From NCBI RefSeq assembly GCF_036346295.1, contig NZ_CP107819.1, positions 558,001 to 622,000 of the forward strand: a DNA stretch of 64,000 nt. Reading direction: 5' to 3'. Source of the stretch: Streptomyces sp. NBC_00536 (GTDB lineage Bacteria; Actinomycetota; Actinomycetes; Streptomycetales; Streptomycetaceae). Shown piece after piece: positions 7,224-14,952 of this stretch. Positions within the stretch are counted from its first letter, which is position 1. The number at the start of each line of letters is the position of its first letter. Made by a program: the position numbers and the translations under genes. A model generated the notes under the pieces. That model saw only the letters and a program-made list of their open reading frames with translations, did not search any database and was not told the origin of the DNA.

Positions 7224-9415
7224 GGCTCTTGGTAGCACACCTGCCCGAGCCGCTCCAGACAGTGCGCCTCGTCCGCGTGCGCCGCCACCGTGTCGGGGTG
7301 GTCGGCTCCGAGCACCCGTTCCCGGGCCCCGGCCACCTCCTGGTACACGGGCAGCGCCTCGTCCCAGCGGCCGAGGCGCCCCAGGCCCACCGCCACCTCG
7401 CGGCGGCTGACCAGGGTGTCGGGGTGCTCGGGGCCGAGCGACCGGGCCCGCAGCGCGGCGACCTGCCGGGCCTCGGCGACCGCCTCCTCCCAGCGCCCGA
7501 GGCGGCCGAGGTTGACGCCGACGACGTGGCGGGCGCGCAGGGTCTCGGGGTCGGCGGCGCCGTAGCCGCGGGTGCGGTCGCGCGCCAGCGAGCGGAACAG
7601 GTCCAGCGCCTCCGGGGTCCGGCCGAGCCGGCCCAGGCCGATGCCGACCTCGTAGCGGGCGGCGAGCGTGTCGGGGTGGTCGCGGCCCAGGATCCGCTCG
7701 CGGGCCGCGGCGACCTCGCGGTAGGCGGCGAGGGCCTCCTGCCAGCGGCCGAGCTGGCCCAGCGCGTAGCCGACCTCGTAGCGGGTGAGGAGGGTGTCCG
7801 CGTGGTCCGGGCCGAGCACCCGGGCCCGGGCGGCGGCCACTTCCTCGGCGGTCCGGTGCGCGTCGGCGAGCCGGCCGAGGCGGGACAGGCTGAAGGCCAG
7901 GTTGTGGCGGCAGCGCAGGGTGTCGGGGTGGTCGGCGCCCATGATCCGCTCGCGGGCGGCGAGCACCGTGCGGTAGACCTCGTGCGCCTGCTGGTGGCGC
8001 CCGAGCTGGCCCAGGACGTACGCCGTCTCCTGGCGCGCGGCGAGGGTGTCCGGGTGGTCGGGGCCGAGGGTGCGGGCGCGGCCCTCGGCGACCTGGGTGT
8101 GCGCGGCCAGGGCGTCGGCGGGGCGTCCGGCCCGGCTGAGGGCGAAGGCGTGCGCGGAGACCGCGGCCAGGGTCTCGGGGTGGTCGGGGCCGAGCGGGCG
8201 CGGGCGGACCTGGCCGTAGGCGGCCGTCAGCCGCGGGTCCTCGGGCGCGGGCGGACGTACGGTGCCTGCCGCGGGCGAGGTCGCGGCGGCGAGGGGGTCG
8301 GCCGCGGCGGGGTCCGCCGGGGCGGGCTCCGGCTGCGGGACGGGCACCGGGAGCGGCTGCGGGGCCGATTCGCGGGTGGACTGGGCCTCGGAGGGTTCCC
8401 GGACGGGCACGGCGGGGCGCGCGGCGGTCCACGAACCGGTCAGCACGGCCCACGCGCCGCTCGCCGGGCGGGCCTCCAGGCCCGCCTTGCGTCCGGCGGT
8501 CATGCCGAGCGCCCATGCGGGCAGCGCTCCGGTCGTGGCGGGTTCGGCGGCGGGGCCGCGGCGGGCCCCGGCCAGGCGCCGGTGCAGGGTGCGGGCGTCG
8601 GCGGGCCGGTCCTCGGGGCGCTTGGCCAGCAGGTCCAGGACCACCTGCTCGAAGTGGACGGGGAGTTCGGGGCGGTGTTCGCGCGGCGGCACCGGCGCGG
8701 TGTCCCGGTGGCCGACCAGGACGGACCAGGAGTCGCCGAGGTCGAAGGGCGGGGCCCCGGTGGCGATCTCGTAGAGGACGCAGCCGAGGGAGTAGAGGTC
8801 GCTGCGGTGGTCGACCTCGCCGCCCGCGATCTGCTCGGGCGACATGTAGTGCGGGGTGCCCATGGCCATGCCGCCGCCGGTGAGCTTGGCGGTGAAGCCG
8901 ATGTCGGCGGCGAGCCGGGCGATCCCGAAGTCGCAGATCTTCACGGTGCCGTCGGTGAGCCGCATGATGTTGGCGGGTTTGAGGTCGCGGTGGACGACGC
9001 CCTGGTCGTGGGTGTATCCGAGGGCGGCGGCCAGCTGCTCCGCGATGTCGACGACGTCGTCGACGGGCAGCGGGCGGGCGTCGTTCTCCTCCAGCAGTTG
9101 GCTGAGATTGCTCCCTTCGAGCAGCTCCATGACGAGGTAGAGGGGTCCGCCCGTGGCACTGTCGTCACCGAAGTCGTGGACCACGGTGACGCCCCGGTGC
9201 TGGAGCGAGGCGGCGACGCGGGCCTCGCGCCGGAAGCGCTCGCGCAGGACCTGCGTGAAGTGGGCGTCCTGTTCGGCGCCGAGCGGTTTGAGGCACTTCA
9301 CGGCGACATGCCGGCCGAGCGACTCGTCGCGGGCACGCCACACCTCGCCCATGCCACCGCGACCGATCAGATCGAGCGACCTGTACCGGCCCTGGATCAG
9401 TCTGGACTCAGCCAT
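7220..9415 (-). CDS. Serine/threonine protein kinase with C-terminal tetratricopeptide repeats
   Basis: Hanks-type protein kinase (731 residues). Seen: Gly-loop GRGGMGEVWRA near 18-28, VAVKCLK with the ATP-binding Lys near 40, HRDLKPANIM near 142, CDFGIARL near 161, SPEQ and DLYSLGC in the activation segment. An Ala/Pro-rich linker (about 290-390) leads to eight or so about 42-residue repeats with the core LGPDHPDTL, typical of TPR_10/kinesin-light-chain-like repeats, likely protein-binding. No transmembrane helix is visible, unlike PknB-type sensors, so it should be cytosolic. It overlaps the oxygenase gene upstream by 19 bases and the FAD oxidoreductase gene downstream by 4. Confidence 0.93.
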   Translation of the reverse strand: MAESRLIQGRYRSLDLIGRGGMGEVWRARDESLGRHVAVKCLKPLGAEQDAHFTQVLRERFRREARVAASLQHRGVTVVHDFGDDSATGGPLYLVMELLEGSNLSQLLEENDARPLPVDDVVDIAEQLAAALGYTHDQGVVHRDLKPANIMRLTDGTVKICDFGIARLAADIGFTAKLTGGGMAMGTPHYMSPEQIAGGEVDHRSDLYSLGCVLYEIATGAPPFDLGDSWSVLVGHRDTAPVPPREHRPELPVHFEQVVLDLLAKRPEDRPADARTLHRRLAGARRGPAAEPATTGALPAWALGMTAGRKAGLEARPASGAWAVLTGSWTAARPAVPVREPSEAQSTRESAPQPLPVPVPQPEPAPADPAAADPLAAATSPAAGTVRPPAPEDPRLTAAYGQVRPRPLGPDHPETLAAVSAHAFALSRAGRPADALAAHTQVAEGRARTLGPDHPDTLAARQETAYVLGQLGRHQQAHEVYRTVLAARERIMGADHPDTLRCRHNLAFSLSRLGRLADAHRTAEEVAAARARVLGPDHADTLLTRYEVGYALGQLGRWQEALAAYREVAAARERILGRDHPDTLAARYEVGIGLGRLGRTPEALDLFRSLARDRTRGYGAADPETLRARHVVGVNLGRLGRWEEAVAEARQVAALRARSLGPEHPDTLVSRREVAVGLGRLGRWDEALPVYQEVAGARERVLGADHPDTVAAHADEAHCLERLGQVCYQEP

Positions 9416-10404
9416 GTCCTACTGCCGCCCCCGTTGTCGTGCGCCACCCTCCCCGGCCGGTCCAGTATGGCCGCTGAAGTGCGCAGTGCGTGCGTCGAGG
9501 GGCGGCTCCCGGGGCCCATGCGGCGCATCGCTCTCAAGATGTGACCTGGCGGCAGCTGCCAGCGCAGACCTGCGGGAATGCTGCGCAGGGCGAGGCCGGT
9601 GAGGCGCAGGCGCCGGGTGACGGTGCGCGGGGCGGGTGCGGGGCGCCCGTACAGCCGGTGCGCGTACGCCGGGAGGGATCCGTAGGCCAGTCCGGCGAGC
9701 GGCCGCCACAACAGGTTTCGGCCAGGCACGAGGAGCGGGTGGACGGGCGGGGAGCGCAGGAAGTCGTCGACGGCGCGGGCGTCCGCTCCGGCGGCGAGGC
9801 GGGGGCGGACCTCCTCGAAGTACGCGGCCAGTTCCGCGGTGGTGGCGGGCACCTTGGCGGGGTCGAGACCGACGAGGCGGGCGTTGGTGCGGTTCTCGTC
9901 GACGTACCGGTCGGCCTGGGCGGCGGTGAGGGTGGCGCCGGAGCGGCGCAGTATGTGCAGGAAGGAGTCGATCTGGGCGCAGTGGACCCACAGGAGCAGC
10001 TCGGGATCGTCGACGGGGAAGCGCTCGCCGGTGGCGGGATCGGTGGCGGACAGCGTCCGGTGGATCTTGCGGACGCGGGTCCCGGCGCGTTCGGCGGCCT
10101 CGGTGGTGCCGTAGGTGATGGTGCCGACGAAGTCGGCGGTGCGCAGCAGCCGCCCCCAGGCGTCCTGCCGGAAGTCCGAGTTCTCCATCACTCCGCGGAC
10201 GGCGCGCGGGTGGAGGGCCTGGAGGTAGAGCGCGCGGACTCCGGCGATCCACATGATCGGGTCGCCGTGGCACTGCCAGGTCACGGATCCGGGGCCGTAC
10301 AGCCCGGGGTCGGCGCCCGCGCCCGTACCTTTGTTCGTACCCTCGCGCGCACCCTGGTCCGCACCATCATCCGCGCCCTCGTGCCCGTACGGCGTTGCGC
10401 TCAT
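9397..10404 (-). CDS. MpaB/DUF2236-family oxygenase
   Basis: 335-residue member of the family containing rubber-degrading latex-clearing protein (Lcp) and fungal MpaB, haem-dependent oxygenases of hydrophobic substrates. Seen: QCHGDPIMWIAGVRALYLQ near 50, LHPRAVRGV, RVRKIHRTLS with a candidate haem-ligand His near 125, and LLWVHCAQIDSFL near 150. The N-terminal 40 residues are low-complexity Gly/Asp-rich. There is no clear Tat signal, which secreted Lcp proteins have, so an intracellular role is likelier. GGGAGG precedes the ATG. First gene of an overlapping trio with the kinase and the FAD oxidoreductase; the substrate is unknown. Confidence 0.85.
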   Translation of the reverse strand: MSATPYGHEGADDGADQGAREGTNKGTGAGADPGLYGPGSVTWQCHGDPIMWIAGVRALYLQALHPRAVRGVMENSDFRQDAWGRLLRTADFVGTITYGTTEAAERAGTRVRKIHRTLSATDPATGERFPVDDPELLLWVHCAQIDSFLHILRRSGATLTAAQADRYVDENRTNARLVGLDPAKVPATTAELAAYFEEVRPRLAAGADARAVDDFLRSPPVHPLLVPGRNLLWRPLAGLAYGSLPAYAHRLYGRPAPAPRTVTRRLRLTGLALRSIPAGLRWQLPPGHILRAMRRMGPGSRPSTHALRTSAAILDRPGRVAHDNGGGSRTWLSPD

Positions 10405-10564
10405 CGGTGGCCTCCCGTCGCCCGGGGTCGAGCGTACCGACCGGACGGTGCTGTCGGGAAGATCACAGGGGAGCTGGCGGGAACGGGCGGGGCGGGGCGG
10501 CGCGCCCGGCCAGAATGGGGACTGAAGAGGGGGAATCCCCCGTGTCCGCATAGGGGAGTTGGGC

Positions 10565-11269
10565 GTGCCGAGCATGAATCCGAACCGTTCCGTCCTGGCC
10601 GCCGTGGCCGTCGTGTCCGCCGCGGTCGTGCTGTCCGGGTGCAGCAGCGAGCCGCCCGCGCTGACCTTCGGGGCGGCGAAGCCGTCCGGTGCGCGGCTGA
10701 GCGCGCAGCCCCCGCGGGGAGCTTCGGTGCCCCTCGCCCAGTGGCCCAACGCGTGCGAGGTGCTGGGCGATGAGGAGGTCCGCGCGATCCTGCCGCAGGC
10801 GAAGGACTTCCAGCGCGAGCCGGTCAAGGTGACCGTCCTCAACTTCAACCCGATGGCGAAGTCGGATCCGGGGACCACGGGCGACGTGCCGGCGGGTGGG
10901 TGCAAGACCGAGTTCAGCCTGCCGGCCAAGTACAAGGGCAAACACAACAGCTACATCCGCATCGTCTTCAAGGCCGTCGCGGATCCCGCTCTCGTGGATG
11001 CCGCCTACACCGAGGACCGCGACGACGAGGCGAAGCGGGCCGCCGGGGACACCAAGAAGTTCCGGGACCTGGGGAACTCGCTGGGTGCGGCCGGGTGCTA
11101 CACCAAGAGCTTGACCACCACCATGATCTGCCACCAGGGCCCCTACCAGTTCGAGGTGGGCGGCATGTCGACCGCGGACGGCGTCGGCAAGTACCCGGAT
11201 TCCGACGAGAACTGGCGCGCGAAGGTCCTGACCGAGGTGGTCCGCACGCTGAGCGCCCGCATGGCGTGA
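10565..11269 (+). CDS. Lipoprotein, DUF3558-like
   Basis: Predicted cell-surface lipoprotein of 234 residues. Seen: basic N-terminus, hydrophobic SVLAAVAVVSAAVVLSGC with lipobox V-L-S-G-C, then a domain beginning NACEVLGDEEVRAIL, the usual opening of DUF3558-type actinobacterial lipoproteins, with later Cys residues in GGCKTEF and AAGCYT that could form a disulfide. GTG at 10565 is preferred because AGGGGAG (10552-10558) lies 6 bases upstream; an in-frame TTG at 10559 and an ATG at 10574 are alternatives. It is divergent from the oxygenase-kinase operon. Function unknown. Confidence 0.75.
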   Translation: MPSMNPNRSVLAAVAVVSAAVVLSGCSSEPPALTFGAAKPSGARLSAQPPRGASVPLAQWPNACEVLGDEEVRAILPQAKDFQREPVKVTVLNFNPMAKSDPGTTGDVPAGGCKTEFSLPAKYKGKHNSYIRIVFKAVADPALVDAAYTEDRDDEAKRAAGDTKKFRDLGNSLGAAGCYTKSLTTTMICHQGPYQFEVGGMSTADGVGKYPDSDENWRAKVLTEVVRTLSARMA

Positions 11270-11395
11270 ACCGGCGTTCGGACCTGTTCCCGGTTCGCCG
11301 GGGTGTGAGGCCCCTGCGCGATCAGGACGCCGCTGAGGAGGAGTGGTGCCGTCAGGCGGATCGCGGTCGCCGCTGTCTTGACCGGCGCGTCTTGG

Positions 11396-12565
11396 TCAGG
11401 GAGTGGACCGCAGCGGCGGCGCCTGCCGCGTCATCCCCGGGGGCTGGAGTAGGGGCGAGGGTTCGGGGCCGGGGTCATCGGTGTCGACGACTCCGGCGGC
11501 CGTGTGGTCGAAGTCGGCGGGCCAGCGGGTGTGCTCGCTGGCCACGGCGCCGGTCAGGCGTGCTTCGACAAGGTTGGCGGTGCTCAAGTCGGTGCCGCGC
11601 AAGTCGGCCATGCGGAGATCGGCGCGTTGGAAGACCGCGCCGTGGGCGACGGCCTTGCGCAGGTTCGCCTCGCGCAGGTCGGTCTCAGTGAAGTCGGCGT
11701 CACGCAAGTCGGTTTCAACCAGCTTCGCGCCCCGTAGGTCGGCCAGAATGCAGCGAGCCCGGCGGAGAATCGCAGTCGTGAGGTCGGCGTGCCGCAGGTT
11801 GACCGAGACCAGGGAGGCCTGGGTCAGATTGGCGTGGTACAGGCCCGCGGCCTCCAGGCAAGCGCGGTCGAAGTTGACCTCGGGGAACCAGAGTCCGTCG
11901 CAGTCGGCCCGGCGCAAGTCGGTGATGCTGAGATTGACCCAGGACTGCTCCCGGTGCTGGCACAGCACGCCGAGCGCGGTCAGCGCCACCTGGGCGTCGG
12001 CGGCGCGAGTCTCCAGGGGCGCGATGTCGTTGATGGGCACGTCTGCCGCCGGTGATTCCAGCCCGGCGGGTGGCCAGGGCAGGTGCGTACGCAGATACGC
12101 GGCCTGGATGGAGATGATGGCCTCCCGGTCGCGGGCGGACTGCTCCGCGATCCGCCACAGCGCGTGCAATCCACCGATGCGCACATCCAGCTTGTCGCTG
12201 CCGAGCTGGTCGACGGCCCGGCTGAATCGGTCGGTGACGTAGCCCTCCTGGGTGGCGCGCAAACCGTCCTGGCTCACCCGCAGTTGCCGCCAGGTGGCAT
12301 ACGCGCCGAAGAGCACGACCAGGCCGCCGACCACCTGCAGAAGCGTCGTACGGACATCGTTCACCGCTTTCAGTCGATCCTGTGCGGCGACGCTCGCCCC
12401 GGCGAGATCGTGGTCGACCACCACACCGGGCAGTAGGACGAACACTGCCCCTAGACCGACCAGCCCCGCCGCCCCGGCCAGCAGAGCCACGGCTGTACGA
12501 CGCCTGACCAGCCCGTCGCGCCATGCCCGCCGCCCGCGGTCCGGTTCCCCCATCTCCATGGGCAC
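11396..12565 (-). CDS. Membrane-anchored pentapeptide-repeat protein
   Basis: 389 residues with two N-terminal transmembrane helices (TAVALLAGAAGLVGLGAVFV near 25-45 and LLQVVGGLVVLFGAYATW near 75-92). A conserved segment FSRAVDQLGSDKLDVRIGGL near 114-135 follows, then about 25 pentapeptide units of the A(D/N)LXX type from about 215 to 345 (for example NLRHADLTTAIL, DLRDADFTETDL). The repeats form a right-handed quadrilateral beta helix. The layout of two helices, FSRAVDQLG, then repeats is common in Streptomyces but its role is unknown. The start is GTG; ATG codons lie 2 and 4 residues further in. Confidence 0.83.
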   Translation of the reverse strand: MPMEMGEPDRGRRAWRDGLVRRRTAVALLAGAAGLVGLGAVFVLLPGVVVDHDLAGASVAAQDRLKAVNDVRTTLLQVVGGLVVLFGAYATWRQLRVSQDGLRATQEGYVTDRFSRAVDQLGSDKLDVRIGGLHALWRIAEQSARDREAIISIQAAYLRTHLPWPPAGLESPAADVPINDIAPLETRAADAQVALTALGVLCQHREQSWVNLSITDLRRADCDGLWFPEVNFDRACLEAAGLYHANLTQASLVSVNLRHADLTTAILRRARCILADLRGAKLVETDLRDADFTETDLREANLRKAVAHGAVFQRADLRMADLRGTDLSTANLVEARLTGAVASEHTRWPADFDHTAAGVVDTDDPGPEPSPLLQPPGMTRQAPPLRSTP

Positions 12566-12912
12566 AGGAGCTTAGGCTCCACTTAGTAAACGATCAAGAG
12601 TGCTGTGGCACTGGCCCGTGACGTGAGAACGGCCGTATGGGTTGAGTGAGTTGTGAGGTTTACCCGGGCCCGTACGACCTGTTCCCATCCTGCCCTGTCC
12701 GGGGTCCCGCGCGCACACTTCGGCGGGATACTCAAAGAACTCGCGCCCCGGTGGCAGGGTCGCACCCTGTTCAGCGGTGTGGTCCGGCCGCGCCGCATAC
12801 ACGACCAGACCGCCGTGCGCACCGAGGGCGACGGTGCGCCGGGTTGGGGTGATTTCCCCGCCAGTTGGTCGTTTAAATGAGGGACTTCCTCCGAAAACCT
12901 TCCCGTTACATC

Positions 12913-12941
12913 TTGACGCGGCCGATGTTAGCGCTCACAGT
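12913..12941 (+). promoter_or_regulatory. Candidate promoter for the arabinofuranosidase gene
   Basis: TTGACG at 12913-12918 matches a vegetative -35 box. A 17-base spacer leads to CACAGT at 12936-12941, a weak -10. The upstream LacI-type operator overlaps the spacer and -10, as expected for a repressible promoter. Confidence 0.4.
12926..12939. promoter_or_regulatory. LacI-family operator, copy 1 (imperfect)
   Basis: TGTTAGCGCTCACA matches copy 2 at 13 of 14 positions and keeps the central GCGC typical of LacI-family sites. It sits inside the candidate promoter, 201 bases before the arabinofuranosidase start. Confidence 0.65.
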
Positions 12942-12961
12942 ACACGTGGTGCGTTCAGCCG

Positions 12962-12986
12962 CACCGCCGGTTGGCCACTCAACACC
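12962..12986 (+). repeat. 25-base direct repeat, copy 1
   Basis: This segment (starting CACCGCCGGTTGG) recurs at 14755-14779 with a single C-to-T difference. The copies flank the GH54 gene and its operators, 1,793 bases apart, which suggests duplication or recombination at this locus. Confidence 0.6.
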
Positions 12987-13025
12987 CACACCCCCGCATA
13001 CTCCTGCATGACTCGCCCCCGAAAA

Positions 13026-13039
13026 TGTTAGCGCTAACA
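13026..13039. promoter_or_regulatory. LacI-family operator, copy 2 (perfect palindrome)
   Basis: TGTTAGCGCTAACA is a perfect 14-base palindrome with the CG-centred core of LacI-type operators. It lies exactly 100 bases downstream of copy 1 and 101 bases before the ATG, so a dimer pair could loop the DNA. No LacI repressor is encoded in this window. Confidence 0.7.
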
Positions 13040-13139
13040 ACTCACTTCCCGGGCAGTTGTCCGTGCGCGGGTGTCGTCGGCGTCCGGGCCGATGCGGCCC
13101 GTCTCATGTCGGCGATCCCAATGATGGAAGGAAGACGCT

Positions 13140-14684
13140 ATGTCGGTTTGGTTAGCGCGCGCCGCGAGGTGGCGTCGTCGGTGGCGGTCGGGTGTGGCCG
13201 CCGCGGCAGCCATGGCGATCGTGGGCGTGTTGCTCACGGTGGCCACGACGCCGGCGTCGGCCGCCACGGTGGACACCACCGCCTGGTACGTACTGGTGAA
13301 CCACAACAGCGGCAAGGCCCTCGACGTCCACAACTCCTCCACCACCGACGGCGCCGACGTCGTCCAGTGGACCCGCACCAACGCCAACAACCAGCAGTTC
13401 CAGTTCGTGGACTCCGGCGGCGGCTACTACCGGATCAAGGCGCGGCACTCGGGCAAGGTGATCGACGTGTCCAGCTGGTCGACGGCCGACGGTGCCGCCA
13501 TCCACCAGTGGACCGACCACGGCGGCGCCAACCAGCAGTTCCGGTTGGCCGACTCCGACAGCGGCTACGTCCGGCTGATCAACCGCAACAGCAACAAGGC
13601 GGTCGAGGTCCAGAACGCGGCCACCAACGACGGCGCCAACGTCGTGCAGTACACCGACTGGGGCGGCACCAACCAGCAGTGGCAACTCGTCCGGGTGGAT
13701 GGGGGCACCGGCACCGGCCCGTGCGACATCTACGGCGCAGGTGGTACGCCCTGCGTGGCGGCGCACAGCACAACGCGCGCCCTCTACAGCGCCTACAACG
13801 GAGACCTGTATCAGGTCAGGCGCGCGGACAACACGACCCGCAACATCGGCGTACTGACCCCTGGCGGCGTCGCCAACGCGGCGGCCCAGGACTCTTTCTG
13901 CGCAAACACCACGTGTGTCATCACGGTCCTGTTCGATCAGTCCGGGCGTGGCAACGACCTGTGGTACCAGGGTTCCGGCGTGGTCCCAGGCTCACCACAG
14001 ACCCGCCCGGCCGTAGCGACCACCGAATCGCTGACTGTCGGTGGCAGCAAGGCCTACTCGCTGTACATCAACCCCGGGACCAGCTACTGGCGCGACGGCC
14101 ACCTGACGGGTATCCCGACGGGCAGCGCACCCGAGGGCATGTACATGGTCACCAGCGGTACGCATGTCAACAGTGGCTGCTGCTTCGACTACGGCAACAG
14201 CGAAACCACCCGCAAGGCCGACGGGCCAGGTGCCATGGACGCCATCTACTTCGGGACGAGTTGCTGGTTCGGCGGCTGCTCCGGAACCGGACCCTGGGTG
14301 CAGGCCGACCTCGAATGGGGCCTGTTCCCGGGTGGCGCCAGCACGTGGAACCCGAACCAGCAGGCGTTCACCAGCAAGTTCGTCACGGCGACACTCAAAA
14401 ACAACGGGACGTCGAGATTCGCGATCAAGGGCAGCAATGCCGAGGCCGGAAGCCTGAACACCCTATGGGACGGCGCGCTTCCCAACGAGCCCAATGTATA
14501 CAGCCCGATGAAGAAGCAAGGCGCCATCGTCTTGGGCAGTGGCGGCGACTGCTGCTCACCCGACGTAGGCAATATCAACGATAGCGCGGGCACGTTCTAC
14601 GAGGGTGCCATGGTCTCGGGCTACCCGTCGGATGCGACCGAAAATGCGGTCCAGGCGAACATCGCCGCCGCCGGCTACCGATGA
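13140..14684 (+). CDS. Secreted alpha-L-arabinofuranosidase, ricin-type CBM13 + GH54 catalytic domain
   Basis: Extracellular exo-acting alpha-L-arabinofuranosidase releasing arabinose from arabinan or arabinoxylan. Seen: signal peptide with cleavage near ASA-AT (about residue 42); a ricin-B/CBM13 domain (about 42-185) with three QQF/QQW repeats; a Gly/Thr linker; then the AbfB-type catalytic domain starting CDIYGAGGTPCVAAHSTTRA. Glu392 in ADLEWGLF corresponds to the GH54 nucleophile and Asp481 in NINDSAGTFYEG to the general acid, by analogy with fungal AbfB. The carbohydrate domain is N-terminal and ricin-type, not C-terminal CBM42. Codon 5 is TTA, so translation may need the bldA tRNA. GGAAGGAAG precedes the ATG. 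Confidence 0.9.
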   Translation: MSVWLARAARWRRRWRSGVAAAAAMAIVGVLLTVATTPASAATVDTTAWYVLVNHNSGKALDVHNSSTTDGADVVQWTRTNANNQQFQFVDSGGGYYRIKARHSGKVIDVSSWSTADGAAIHQWTDHGGANQQFRLADSDSGYVRLINRNSNKAVEVQNAATNDGANVVQYTDWGGTNQQWQLVRVDGGTGTGPCDIYGAGGTPCVAAHSTTRALYSAYNGDLYQVRRADNTTRNIGVLTPGGVANAAAQDSFCANTTCVITVLFDQSGRGNDLWYQGSGVVPGSPQTRPAVATTESLTVGGSKAYSLYINPGTSYWRDGHLTGIPTGSAPEGMYMVTSGTHVNSGCCFDYGNSETTRKADGPGAMDAIYFGTSCWFGGCSGTGPWVQADLEWGLFPGGASTWNPNQQAFTSKFVTATLKNNGTSRFAIKGSNAEAGSLNTLWDGALPNEPNVYSPMKKQGAIVLGSGGDCCSPDVGNINDSAGTFYEGAMVSGYPSDATENAVQANIAAAGYR

Positions 14685-14717
14685 ACCGGACCCGGCCGCC
14701 GGCCTGACGGGTACAAG

Positions 14718-14747
14718 CGGTGCCGCCGCTCCAAGGCGGCGGCACCG
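14718..14747 (+). terminator. Hairpin terminator after the arabinofuranosidase gene
   Basis: CGGTGCCGCCGC (14718-14729) pairs perfectly with 14736-14747 across a 6-base loop, 33 bases after the stop codon. Confidence 0.75.
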
Positions 14748-14754
14748 CATCCTT

Positions 14755-14779
14755 CACCGCCGGTTGGCTACTCAACACC
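14755..14779 (+). repeat. 25-base direct repeat, copy 2
   Basis: Second copy of the 12962-12986 repeat, at the 5' edge of the gene remnant. Here the shared bases read in frame with the remnant. Confidence 0.6.
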
Positions 14780-14883
14780 TGCGCGATCTGCAATTCCTCT
14801 ACCAGGGGCGCGACCCCAGCACCGACGGCATGGACCACGGCCTCCTGCCGTACCGGCCGGGCGTGCTGACACCGCAGCGCTAG
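14755..14883 (+). pseudogene. 3'-terminal gene remnant between the two arabinan-degrading enzymes
   Basis: In one frame the segment from about 14761 to the TAG at 14881-14883 reads HLRDLQFLYQGRDPSTDG and then LLPYRPGVLTPQR. This looks like the natural C-terminus of a secreted glycosidase-type protein, but no start, ribosome site or upstream body exists, and it follows a terminator directly. Its first 25 bases repeat a segment at 12962-12986 with one mismatch. I infer the tail of a deleted gene; the family is not certain. Confidence 0.45.
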
Positions 14884-14952
14884 ATGTCCGGCTTCTGGCG
14901 GTCCCCGCCGACGCCACCCCTTCGTATCCCAACCGAATAAGGGACTCAAACA

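Larger units (their letters stand above)
12566..13139. other. 574-base intergenic region upstream of the arabinofuranosidase gene
   Basis: The right half holds a candidate promoter and two LacI-type operators annotated separately. In the left half (about 12600-12880) I see no credible gene: the short frames there lack codon bias and family motifs. It is less GC-rich than its surroundings and may include decayed sequence. Confidence 0.5.

Noticed and set aside
7290..8220. DNA tandem repeats in the kinase gene as a CRISPR or structural array
   Set aside because: They are about 126-base protein-coding TPR repeats with diverged third positions, not conserved repeat-spacer units.
7229..9544. A 771-codon plus-strand frame opposite the kinase gene
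   Set aside because: The repeating look of its product comes from the TPR repeats on the other strand. It has no start context and no domain.
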